The translations under genes and the position numbers were made by a program. Below, one piece after another: positions 6,147-13,363 of a stretch of DNA of 13,363 nt. Within the stretch, counting starts at the first letter, position 1, and each line of letters begins with the position of its first letter. Location of the stretch: contig JANBTH010000636.1 of assembly GCA_027578815.1 (NCBI GenBank), forward strand, positions 1 to 13,363, given 5' to 3'. A model generated the notes under the pieces. The model searched no databases and was not told the DNA's origin. It saw only the letters and a list, made by a program, of their open reading frames with translations. This DNA is from Coemansia sp. RSA 1804. Lineage: Eukaryota > Kickxellomycota > Kickxellomycetes > Kickxellales > Kickxellaceae.

Positions 6147-7664
6147 TTAAGGCGTGGATTGTGGTCCATATCGAGCGCGAAGCTTTTCGCCTTTAAATAC
6201 CACGAACATTATGCCGACAAACGAGGCTACTGTCAAGAAAAACATTATGGTGTATGCCCAGCCCCAGCCAATGTTGTCCAACATCGTTGGAAACACTTGC
6301 ACAATGACAGCGCCCCAGATACTACGCCAAAAGTTCTGCACACCGGTTATCCGCGCTGACATTGTTGGAAACATATCTATCAGATAGCCGCCAAGGCTTT
6401 GGAACGTGAATGCCATTCCAGTGCCAATGCAAAACTGCATTACAAGAACAGCAGCCAAGGACAGGTGTTTGTCAATCAGCCATCCTCCGATAATGATGCC
6501 GCAGAGGAACAGCACTGTTCCCATCCACATTGCCTCCAGACGCGTCTCTGCCGGTATTGTGATATCGGCAAGTTGCTGTTGCTGAGACTTCCCATCTTCG
6601 CTGCTCTGGCCTGCTCTCTCAAGAAGAATACGCTTCTTTCTTATGAGCAAAAGATCGGTTGTTCGTCCTCCACATGTTGATCCAACAATGCACCCGACGC
6701 CCGACGCCAGGAAGCATAGCCCTGATGTCCCCTGTGACAGGCCATATATGTTTTCGTATGCAAGCGGCTGTCCAGTGGCGTTGGTAAAATACGTGCCAAA
6801 TATCATTGAAAAGTGGAAAAGTGAAAGAGCCACGACAGGGTACTTTGCGGTTGTTAGATCAAGCAGCGGGTTGTTCTCCTTTAGGCTGAGTTTTGGTGGG
6901 ATATTCACTTGCTGAATCTTATGCTTTTTGGAGACAATTCTGCGATGCGTCTCTGGCAACACAAATATGGCAAGAAGCATCATCACGCCTCCCCAGATTG
7001 TAAGAACCCAAAACACCCAGCGCCAGCCCACATCTTCCCCGATATACCCGCCGATGAGCGGCCCAAGACAAGGGCCAAGCAGTGGGCCAAGATAGTATAT
7101 GCCTAGCGCCGTCCCACGTTGCTCACGCGGGTAAATGTCTGATATCGTTCCAGCGCCAGAGCCCTGTACTGCAGAAGACCCTGCTGCTTGGATAATGCGC
7201 GAGATAATCAACGCAGTCAGGTTCTTTGACAGCGCACACCCAATGCTTCCACAAGTAAACACAAGCATCGAGGTTATGTACACGATCTTTCGACCAAACC
7301 TGTCCGAAAGGTTACTCCATAACAATGGGAACACTGCCATTCCAAGCACAAAAGCAGTGACCGTCCAAGTAACCGCAGATTGTGTAGTGTTGAGATCGTC
7401 CCTCACAACCTGAATGCTAGGATAGTACATGTTTGCCGAAAGCGGACTAACAAGTCCGGTAAGCGCAGTGATTATCACAATCATTGCCTTTGTTCTAATC
7501 GAAAACGGAGAATACGGCAGCTCTGGCTCAACAGAACCTCTTTCGTCTACATCCTTGGTTATATCTGACTGGTGTGATGCAGAGGCGCTGTGGCTTGTCG
7601 GACTATGCGATATCTCGTCTGTGCGTTCGGATTTCGAATCGCTGTTTCTGTGTTTATCCGCCAT
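6147..7664 (-). CDS. DHA1-family MFS transporter (drug:H+ antiporter type)
   Basis: A 505-residue major facilitator with a hydrophilic, Ser/His/Asp-rich N-terminal tail of about 55 residues, then twelve predicted membrane spans. Motif A between spans 2 and 3 reads N-L-S-D-R-F-G-R-K (118-126). Motif B has the conserved Arg in S-R-I-I-Q-A-A-G (Arg156). The antiporter motif C in span 5 reads G-P-L-L-G-P-C-L-G-P (193-202). These identify the 12-span DHA1 group, which in fungi exports drugs, organic acids, polyamines or spore-wall precursors (Qdr, Aqr, Dtr, Tpo); the substrate cannot be told. The central loop is long and contains a short Gln run. ATG 7664 is chosen for its good context (ACA before ATG, G at +4); the open frame reaches 7691 only at a GTG. 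Single exon. Convergent with IDH, with 129 bp between stop codons. Confidence 0.95.
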   Translation of the reverse strand: MADKHRNSDSKSERTDEISHSPTSHSASASHQSDITKDVDERGSVEPELPYSPFSIRTKAMIVIITALTGLVSPLSANMYYPSIQVVRDDLNTTQSAVTWTVTAFVLGMAVFPLLWSNLSDRFGRKIVYITSMLVFTCGSIGCALSKNLTALIISRIIQAAGSSAVQGSGAGTISDIYPREQRGTALGIYYLGPLLGPCLGPLIGGYIGEDVGWRWVFWVLTIWGGVMMLLAIFVLPETHRRIVSKKHKIQQVNIPPKLSLKENNPLLDLTTAKYPVVALSLFHFSMIFGTYFTNATGQPLAYENIYGLSQGTSGLCFLASGVGCIVGSTCGGRTTDLLLIRKKRILLERAGQSSEDGKSQQQQLADITIPAETRLEAMWMGTVLFLCGIIIGGWLIDKHLSLAAVLVMQFCIGTGMAFTFQSLGGYLIDMFPTMSARITGVQNFWRSIWGAVIVQVFPTMLDNIGWGWAYTIMFFLTVASFVGIMFVVFKGEKLRARYGPQSTP

Positions 7665-7879
7665 TGTAGTGACTGATAGCCAGGCAAACACAGCTATAAA
7701 AATGAAGATACAATGAAATTATTAAATGCGAATAAATGTATAGAATCGCCTGCTGGTATCTAAAAAGAGCAGAGATTTGGTCGTTGTTGAAGCGCCATAC
7801 CACTATCATGGACCTTGGTATCAAAGAAGGAAATAGCAGTAGATGGACTTCCATCGATAGTCAGCGTCCTTCTTGGACA

Positions 7880-7887
7880 TTTATATA
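7880..7887 (-). promoter_or_regulatory. candidate TATA box of the MFS gene
   Basis: On the minus strand TATATAAA lies about 215 bp upstream of ATG 7664. A transcript starting a few tens of bases downstream would include ATG 7854, which opens a 66-codon frame ending at 7654 and overlapping the MFS start. Either the start is lower down, or that upstream frame represses translation. Confidence 0.35.
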
Positions 7888-8311
7888 GATAAGATTTGCG
7901 TAGCAGTTGGAAATAGGAGGAGGAGGAAGGACACGCAAAGTTTTGAGCGGGAAAATACTTTATCCCACTTGAGCGCATCTTCACAAAGTTTTCAGAGGCA
8001 AAAAAAAACTTATTCCAAAAGGTCTTTTTCCTTTTCTAGTCCACTCACAACAACGATTGACATTGCAATGCTAGCTACAAATGCTGATTGCTCCCCGCTT
8101 CACTTGTTCTCCGTTGTGCACACAGTGGGGGTTTTTTCTATCTTCTTGTCAAATGCAATCCTAATTCCGAAACAACACTAGATGTTTGCGACCATCGCTT
8201 TTTAGCTTCTATTTGGACGACAGTATCCAACAGAATGCAGCAAGAAAAACTATCCTCTGACATAGTCCTTCTGCATGGTTAATAAATGAACGGAAAACAT
8301 TTTATGCTAAA

Positions 8312-8330
8312 ACATTGTATATTACAATGT
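8312..8330. repeat. perfect inverted repeat ACATTGTA-TAT-TACAATGT
   Basis: Two 8-bp arms separated by three bases, in the long spacer upstream of the MFS gene. Each arm contains ATTGT/ACAAT, the core bound by HMG-box proteins, so a paired binding site is conceivable; this is inference only. Confidence 0.4.
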
Positions 8331-8749
8331 CCATTTTCAACCACATGTCATAACTCTGGTGCTGGTGTGGAAAGAGCAGCATAAATGATTCTAGGCTGCC
8401 ACCTAATGATGATGACCATCATGGATGGGGTGTTACTGGCGCGGGTTGCTCCGAAATAAAATAATTGGATAGAACAGATGGCAACTGAAAAGGCTGTGCA
8501 CTTTTCAAGCAAAAACTATCAACGATGTTTTCCGAAATTGATTTACATAGAATGCTAGCGTGATGCAATGATTAAACCGGAATAAGGTTTCCCCGCCACT
8601 CTCTTGCCATGAATTTCGGCTTTCGGTTTTCGCCATATCCATTTTTCCGAAATGCTGAAAAATTATTGTGTGTTCCTTGAACGACTGTAGAGAGGTTCTG
8701 AGAGACATTAATCGGAGCCGTCCATAGGCCATGAGATGCATGCAGGCCG

Positions 8750-9121
8750 TTAATACTGGGAATACAGCATGGTATGTACTGCGCGCAGGCCGCGTCGAAG
8801 CGATTTGTTCCTTCTAGTAGCCGCTATCTGAGCAGCCATCTTTTCCTCGTCAAGGTCGTCCAAGTAAGGGACAAGATCTCCGTCGGGTGATGTGCAGTCC
8901 CTTACTATCGGATGCAGGGCCTCGCAGCTGGCACAGTATGTATATCCTCCTGCTGAGCTGGTTTTGCCCACATACACAACCTTCACTTTGCTTTGACTCG
9001 GCCCTGAGCAAAGTTCTGGCGCTTCTGGCACGCACGCCTTTTCCTCATTCCGATGGGCATCCCGCCATGGCAGCAAAAACCTGTGTTTTTGTAGTCGTTC
9101 AATCCAACCTTTCCTTTGCAT
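8750..9121 (-). CDS. small hypothetical protein with a CxxC motif
   Basis: A 123-residue open frame from ATG 9121; I do not recognise the product. The N-terminus is basic and amphipathic-looking (W-I-E-R-L-Q-K-H-R, several Arg and Lys). The middle has G-K-T-S-S-A-G-G-Y-T-Y-C-A-S-C with a further Cys 11 residues later, which could bind metal or form a disulfide. The C-terminal third has an acidic D-D-L-D-E-E patch followed by a helix rich in Ala and Arg. G+C content is higher than in the flanking spacers, which supports coding. The start is doubtful: a TATAAA-like element lies only about 15 bp before the ATG, and an open frame in the same phase ends just upstream (9149-9406) with one stop between. 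This may therefore be the last exon of a longer gene. It follows eIF2D on the same strand. Confidence 0.5.
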   Translation of the reverse strand: MQRKGWIERLQKHRFLLPWRDAHRNEEKACVPEAPELCSGPSQSKVKVVYVGKTSSAGGYTYCASCEALHPIVRDCTSPDGDLVPYLDDLDEEKMAAQIAATRRNKSLRRGLRAVHTMLYSQY

Positions 9122-9485
9122 AGCGTGTTTATAAAATTGCACAAAAGTTTAGAAATAATATATCCAAGGAGGACTATTTGAGAGACAAGGAAAGAAAGAT
9201 AGAAAAAGCAAACACTTGGCACTCGCTCCATAGATTGGACTAGATCTAGTCTGGGATGGACAAGATTTTGCGGAGTACAAGCCGTGCCAAAGGCATTCTT
9301 CTGGTGTCCAATTTTGATGGCTCACAAGACGGTGGCTGAAAATAGTGCTTGTTCTTGAACACATGTCAGTGTCAACCGCACGAATTGTCTTTGCTAGCAT
9401 CCGCATCTTTCTTCTCTGATTGCTTGGCAAAACCTCTCCTTGGTAGATATTGACAAACAGACACCCACTAACACACACAACCACC
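9122..9485. other. spacer between eIF2D and the small CxxC gene, with a possible upstream exon
   Basis: It contains the 3' UTR of eIF2D and, on the minus strand, an 85-codon frame from ATG 9406 to a stop at 9149. Its N-terminus resembles a mitochondrial presequence (Arg- and Ser-rich, two Asp). No clear donor was found. A CTAAAC branch-like sequence at about 9153-9148 precedes the next gene's ATG by roughly 30 bp. A 14-bp perfect palindrome GACTAGATCTAGTC lies at 9238-9251. Confidence 0.35.
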
Positions 9486-11321
9486 CTAGTTCTTGTTCTT
9501 TGCTTTCTTTGCCTTGCCCGTCTTGTCTACTACAGTCAAAAGCCGCTCGGGCAGCTTGCAGCGGCTGTCTAGAAGCTTGGTCACGGCCGACACCTGATGG
9601 CCCTGAACAAGCACGCTGTGTTCGTTCTTCTTCCCCGGAACCGGGTCAATCGTGGTACTGGATGCACACAGTGTTCTAAGCTCCTTGGCAATCTCAGCCG
9701 GGTCAATACCATACGCCTCAAGACCAACAACACGCGTAACGACCTTGTTTCCCATCTTCTTCTCACAAATTATATCAACGGTCGGTGGGTTGCCAGTTCG
9801 CAACTTTGCCTCCTTCCCGGGAACAGCCACTCGCGTATATAGCGTCATCGCCTCCTGAATACGCGTGTGCAGCTGGTCGCGCCGAATCACCGTCATACTG
9901 GAGTACTCATCCTTCGTCAAAAGCCCATCACACAGCCGGTGGTCCAGCTTGACAAACTGCGAGTTCTTGGCATCAACAAGATCCCTGCCTTTAATATAGT
10001 CCTCAAGCACGCTGCGTACCTGCTTCCGTGTAAAAAATCCAGTCTCTGTCTGCGCCCCTATATCCTCAAAGAGCGGTACAAGCGCTCGCGAAGGCTTGAA
10101 AAGCTCCTCAATAATAATTCCACCACTATCCTTTCTACTGCCCCGTGACGCCTGTGGTTGATCTTTGTTAGCGCTGGCTAGACCGTCCTTTGCAGGTGCC
10201 ACGATATATGGCGTGTATTGAACCATCTCTTGATGGCTCCAATCGAACGACTTTACATACATCTCGCCACGGATTTCCTTGAGCTTCAGCAGACCACGTT
10301 TATCTGCTGCTTTCAAGAACTTTGCAAGCTTCTTAAAGTTGGATCCTTTTATATCAATCTCCTTTCCTTTGGGAGAATTAGGAACCATGTACGTAGAGTA
10401 TAGAGTCGAGGCCACAATCGGCAACAAAGGCAGGGCAATGTCTTGACCAAGAACAGTTGCCATCACTTGCTTAAGCGTCATAAAAAGCAGATCGTCCATT
10501 TCGTCCGAGGATATTGCGGTGTTGATGTTGGTGTTGGTGTTGTCTTTGTTGCTATTGTTAATAGCTCCTTCAGATGTTTCAAGAGGGGCCTCGTCCGCAT
10601 TAACACCATCATCAACGCTGCTGCCAATAACATGACTAGCTGGATCTGCCTGTATATCATCTGCTGTCTGGTTACTGCCAATATCGCTTGGAATTATTAT
10701 AGGCAGCTCTTTCTTTGATCCGGATTCCCAGAGGCAATCTTTATAGGTGTGTGTAACAAGTACTGCTTTGCCTTTGACACCCCCAACACTCTTTACGTTC
10801 TTTGTGTCAAAAGTCAATATGCCAATAGCCTGTGCTGCCAGGCTCCCAGGGCAACCTATTGCAACAATCGATCCTTTGGACAAGTCAGGCAGCCCGCTCT
10901 CTGGAACAAGCAAACCAGGCACCATCAGATCCGCACCGCCTATTAGCTTCTCCACAACATGCGCTGACGTGAACAGAACAGGAAGGATCGTCGGAAACAT
11001 CCACTGCGTATATACTGTAGGCACTAGAACTTGAGTGCTTTCGCTACCAGCAACCTCAGCCTTCAGCCATAGCGGCTCGCCGGCTTCATCATAGAATATC
11101 TCGCCTTTATCGCCAACATGAGAAACGAATTTTGCTGCCTGAAGCTTGTCCGGCACTGGCGCTGCTAGGTCGTCTCCAGATTTATTAGCATCATCCTTAC
11201 TTAATTGGATAGCTGGATCCCACGCATTTGGAAATTGTTTTCTTGTCTCTTGCGCAATGCCTCTGGTACTTGAAGACCGAATGTTTGTACGTGGCTTTGT
11301 GTGAAACGGCTTCTTGAACAT
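9486..11321 (-). CDS. TMA64: translation factor eIF2D (ligatin / Tma64)
   Basis: A 611-residue single-exon protein with the eIF2D domain order, close to the usual 565-585. The N-terminal module (about 1-95, opening M-F-K-K-P-F) precedes a PUA domain (about 96-190). An acidic, Asn-rich linker follows (about 212-278), then a winged-helix segment (about 279-365), a SWIB/MDM2-like region (about 405-485) and a C-terminal SUI1/eIF1-like domain (about 510-597) with G-N-K-V-V-T-R-V-x-G-L-E. The tail is Lys-rich. In other eukaryotes eIF2D releases tRNA and mRNA from post-termination 40S subunits and can place initiator tRNA without GTP. The Asn/Thr-rich part of the linker (about 255-268) corresponds to a GTTGGT-type DNA repeat and may vary in length between strains. 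Upstream is a TATAAAG at 11416-11422. Confidence 0.95.
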   Translation of the reverse strand: MFKKPFHTKPRTNIRSSSTRGIAQETRKQFPNAWDPAIQLSKDDANKSGDDLAAPVPDKLQAAKFVSHVGDKGEIFYDEAGEPLWLKAEVAGSESTQVLVPTVYTQWMFPTILPVLFTSAHVVEKLIGGADLMVPGLLVPESGLPDLSKGSIVAIGCPGSLAAQAIGILTFDTKNVKSVGGVKGKAVLVTHTYKDCLWESGSKKELPIIIPSDIGSNQTADDIQADPASHVIGSSVDDGVNADEAPLETSEGAINNSNKDNTNTNINTAISSDEMDDLLFMTLKQVMATVLGQDIALPLLPIVASTLYSTYMVPNSPKGKEIDIKGSNFKKLAKFLKAADKRGLLKLKEIRGEMYVKSFDWSHQEMVQYTPYIVAPAKDGLASANKDQPQASRGSRKDSGGIIIEELFKPSRALVPLFEDIGAQTETGFFTRKQVRSVLEDYIKGRDLVDAKNSQFVKLDHRLCDGLLTKDEYSSMTVIRRDQLHTRIQEAMTLYTRVAVPGKEAKLRTGNPPTVDIICEKKMGNKVVTRVVGLEAYGIDPAEIAKELRTLCASSTTIDPVPGKKNEHSVLVQGHQVSAVTKLLDSRCKLPERLLTVVDKTGKAKKAKNKN

Positions 11322-11415
11322 GATTTTATCGTATTACAATTCAAAAGTGATGTTTTAAAAAAAGGGTTGCTTTGTTATAAAAATAAAGGTAAAAGGAAAA
11401 GAAAAGAAAAGAAAA

Positions 11416-11422
11416 CTTTATA
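11416..11422 (-). promoter_or_regulatory. TATA box of eIF2D
   Basis: Minus-strand TATAAAG lies about 95 bp before ATG 11321 and is followed by a TTTTC-repeat pyrimidine tract, like the other promoters in this window. Confidence 0.5.
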
Positions 11423-11547
11423 CTGCGGTAAAAAGAAAAAGTATTTCTGTACTAATGCGTTTGTTTTCGGGTCAATCAATATCCAACATCTTTTGCATCT
11501 GAGCCTCTTTTATTATAATATTGACTTTAATGTTATATTATTGGATT

Positions 11548-11553
11548 TTTATT
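11548..11553 (-). promoter_or_regulatory. candidate poly(A) signal of the acyltransferase
   Basis: Minus-strand AATAAA lies about 180 nt downstream of the stop at 11732. A second copy at 11513-11508 could serve equally. Confidence 0.35.
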
Positions 11554-11731
11554 AAAGATTGCAAGTTTTTTTAAATAATATTGAAAAATAAATGTTTATA
11601 GATAAATAATTAAGTGGGTAAACTGTTCAAGCAGCGATAAAATAGAAAATTGCTGTGATATGTTATAAGAAACCATATGCGGAGAACGTTTAACATGTCT
11701 TCCTAAAATGTTAGCTTTCATATTTTAGCAG

Positions 11732-13132
11732 CTAGTACACGCTTGTTACCATTGACTTCCAAATATTGTTAGACACAATATGGCGGAGGACTGCTGTCTT
11801 CATGGTAATGTTAATTATAATATCAGAGCTCGGAGCGGGAGCAGGAAGAAGTCCTACAAAGTTTGCCGCAAAGCATGGCAATGTGCACACCCATTCGGGC
11901 GTTCCATAGCCAAAATCAGCGGCATATAGCTTAAACTTGGTTTCATTGGTAATGACCAATGCCGTAGGATTAGTGGCCAGATACACTGCTGGGCGGGTGA
12001 AGCTTTTATGATTGTTGGTAACCATATCAACAAATGAGGCCACCAGCCCTGCATCAACGCTTTTGTATATTTTGCTGACAAACTGGGTTGCTTTGGCTAA
12101 TGCCATTGCATCTATTGGTGCCTCAAGCAAGTCAAGCGGACACTCTGCGCTAAACGGAATCAGACCATTCCCCATATAGCTTTTGTCATGGATCTTTAAG
12201 CTTTCCCGCAGATCAGTTAGTAGACTCAGAGACATGACTTGTAAATTGCGAGACGAGTTATTATCTCTGTGAGCTTGGGCAACAACCATGCTAACCAATG
12301 CAGCCAGAACATGGGTGTCATCGACTCTTTCAGTGTAATCGAACACAGATGTGCTGAGCTCTGCTAGTTGTTTGCGCGATATCCTGAATGTAGCAGACGA
12401 GACAGCACTGAAGTTACGAGCCTTATCCATAATCCATGAGCGTGTTTTTGGGGACAACCAGGCAAGCAGATCAGCAATTGGGTTAAAACCGGTGTACACT
12501 TTAACCATTGCTGTGTCTAATGGTTTATAGTCAGGATCCGCCTGCTCTATGCTGTGTTTAATGATGTGGCGATCAAAAGTAAGTGACAAGCCCAGAACAT
12601 CAACTGTGGCATGCCTGCACATTCTCCCCCAGAGCTCAACAAATGTGAAGAGACCTGTTCCGTCAACAACATAATGGGGCATGTTGACAAAGATAGCAAC
12701 ACCACTGTTGTCTTTCATTCGAACAGTATGTACACTAAGAAGTTTGATTACGCCGCTGTTATTTGCCTTGGTGATGGCGCCAGCAGTCGACAATCCCTTT
12801 GGCCATGACGACCAGTGATATTTGCTAGCTCTCAAAGAATTGAAGTGTACCTTGCTAGTTGACTCTGCGTACTCTGGCATGTTTAGTCTCTTACGCTCTA
12901 CATTAATGCAAGTGCGTCCATGGCTGTCAACCATTAAATTGCCAGCCAGAATAGGAAAATAGCAAAGTGCTTTGTAAAACCCAGTTTTCAATGTATTTGC
13001 AGGCATGAAATCAACAGCATCGCTGGTGTTGGGATAGAAAAAGTGATATGGGATGTTGAGAAATGCGGCCTGCGTATCCACTGGGTGCAGCTGAAAACAT
13101 TGGCTTGTTACACTGTTAACAAACTGGTCCAT
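11732..13132 (-). CDS. BAHD-type acyltransferase (transferase family PF02458)
   Basis: A 466-residue protein of the BAHD/trichothecene-acetyltransferase superfamily, which moves acyl groups from CoA thioesters to alcohols or amines. It keeps the catalytic H-x-x-x-D-G motif as H-Y-V-V-D-G (His153, Asp157), the Y-M-G-N-G equivalent of the family's Y-x-G-N element (319-323), and the structural D-F-G-W-G motif as D-F-G-Y-G (406-410). Length is typical. ATG 13132 is preferred because it has A at -3 and G at +4 and starts seven residues before the first conserved strand. The same frame extends to ATG 13216, adding 28 residues that look less protein-like, so the start is uncertain. No membrane segment or signal peptide is obvious. 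The acceptor substrate cannot be inferred, and no biosynthetic neighbours are present. Confidence 0.92.
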   Translation of the reverse strand: MDQFVNSVTSQCFQLHPVDTQAAFLNIPYHFFYPNTSDAVDFMPANTLKTGFYKALCYFPILAGNLMVDSHGRTCINVERKRLNMPEYAESTSKVHFNSLRASKYHWSSWPKGLSTAGAITKANNSGVIKLLSVHTVRMKDNSGVAIFVNMPHYVVDGTGLFTFVELWGRMCRHATVDVLGLSLTFDRHIIKHSIEQADPDYKPLDTAMVKVYTGFNPIADLLAWLSPKTRSWIMDKARNFSAVSSATFRISRKQLAELSTSVFDYTERVDDTHVLAALVSMVVAQAHRDNNSSRNLQVMSLSLLTDLRESLKIHDKSYMGNGLIPFSAECPLDLLEAPIDAMALAKATQFVSKIYKSVDAGLVASFVDMVTNNHKSFTRPAVYLATNPTALVITNETKFKLYAADFGYGTPEWVCTLPCFAANFVGLLPAPAPSSDIIINITMKTAVLRHIVSNNIWKSMVTSVY

Positions 13133-13363
13133 ATTGATGTCGTGTATACATGCAAATTCAATAGTGAGAAACAGTTTATTATTAAGACGAGATGAAGCTA
13201 ATTCAACAGGCATCATTAACTGTTTTTGTATGTTAAAGGTGGACCTAAGAGATATTATGTGACTCTCTGGTCATACAACCATGGAGCAGTAATTATTATA
13301 TTGTTCTTTAGGACACATTTAACAGAAACAACTCAAACTCACCAAACCACTTGTCAAATTTAC

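Larger units (their letters stand above)
7665..8749. other. long spacer without a recognisable gene
   Basis: About 1.1 kb lying upstream of the MFS gene and downstream of the minus-strand unknown gene. Open frames here are short, compositionally unremarkable or start at non-ATG codons. I see the candidate MFS TATA box, an AGG-rich stretch (about 7915-7928), an 8-bp inverted repeat at 8312-8330, and a plus-strand AATAAA at about 8455 without an obvious gene before it. A 78-codon minus-strand frame at 8505-8741 begins 9 nt after the stop of the next gene, but its composition looks non-coding. Confidence 0.5.
11322..11731. other. AT-rich spacer with eIF2D promoter and acyltransferase 3' region
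   Basis: No gene seen. The eIF2D side holds TATAAAG on the minus strand, followed by a pyrimidine-rich run made of AAAAG repeats (about 11395-11415 on the plus strand). The acyltransferase side is very AT-rich, with minus-strand AATAAA signals at 11548-11553 and 11508-11513, about 180-220 nt after that gene's stop. Confidence 0.55.

Noticed and set aside
7873..8282. Overlapping plus-strand frames of 102 and 64 codons
   Set aside because: Low-complexity start, no recognisable domain, composition like the spacer, and no promoter or poly(A) arrangement.
8505..8741. 78-codon minus-strand frame just after the CxxC gene
   Set aside because: It starts 9 nt after that gene's stop in AT-rich DNA with no domain. 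More likely 3' UTR.
9238..9251. 14-bp perfect palindrome GACTAGATCTAGTC
   Set aside because: About one such palindrome is expected by chance in a window this size. No context supports a function.
12611..12808. 65-codon plus-strand frame opposite the acyltransferase
   Set aside because: It is a shadow of a well-supported minus-strand gene.
13308..13363. Minus-strand 17-codon frame to a TAA at 13310-13308, or alternatively a GTGAGT donor at 13342-13337
   Set aside because: The edge fragment could be the 3' end of another gene or a first exon of the acyltransferase, but too little sequence remains to choose.

Overview
The window looks like nuclear DNA of an intron-poor, early-diverging fungus. 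Kickxellomycotina, such as a Coemansia relative, is my best guess, but it rests on gene content and architecture and not on a search. Evidence for a eukaryote: a Pol III tRNA gene with A and B boxes and a T-run terminator, TATA elements about 95-140 bp ahead of start codons, AATAAA-type poly(A) signals, one spliceosomal intron, and eukaryote-specific proteins (eIF2D, glutathionyl-hydroquinone reductase, NADP-isocitrate dehydrogenase). Coding stretches are clearly richer in G+C than the spacers.

Layout, left to right. At 1-147 there may be the 3' end of a truncated gene, followed by a homopolymer-rich spacer. A tRNA-Lys(CUU) gene lies at 968-1040. Next is a Xi-class glutathione transferase (ECM4/GTO type, + strand), convergent with a small uncharacterised membrane protein (- strand). 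After about 1 kb of spacer comes the NADP-dependent isocitrate dehydrogenase locus (+). It is convergent with a DHA1-type MFS transporter (-). About 1.1 kb without a recognisable gene follows, then a short cysteine-containing unknown protein (-), eIF2D/TMA64 (-), and a BAHD-type acyltransferase (-) near the right edge.

The most informative structure is the isocitrate dehydrogenase locus. Besides the full ORF starting at 4734, an upstream exon (4057-4168) encodes a classic mitochondrial presequence. It ends at a GTAAGT donor and joins in frame to a TAG acceptor at 4743, only 10 nt inside the ORF that begins at 4734. The start codon of the shorter (cytosolic) form therefore lies in the last bases of the intron, and the intron carries its own TATA box. 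I read this as one gene making mitochondrial and cytosolic enzymes from two promoters. The glutathione transferase also has an in-frame upstream ATG with a presequence-like stretch lacking acidic residues, so a second dual-targeting case is possible but weaker.

The genes do not form a pathway cluster. This is ordinary chromosomal housekeeping content: redox/NADPH supply, transport, translation and one secondary-metabolism-like acyltransferase. I saw no CRISPR array, transposon ORF, rRNA or defence system. All gene models are from sequence reading alone.
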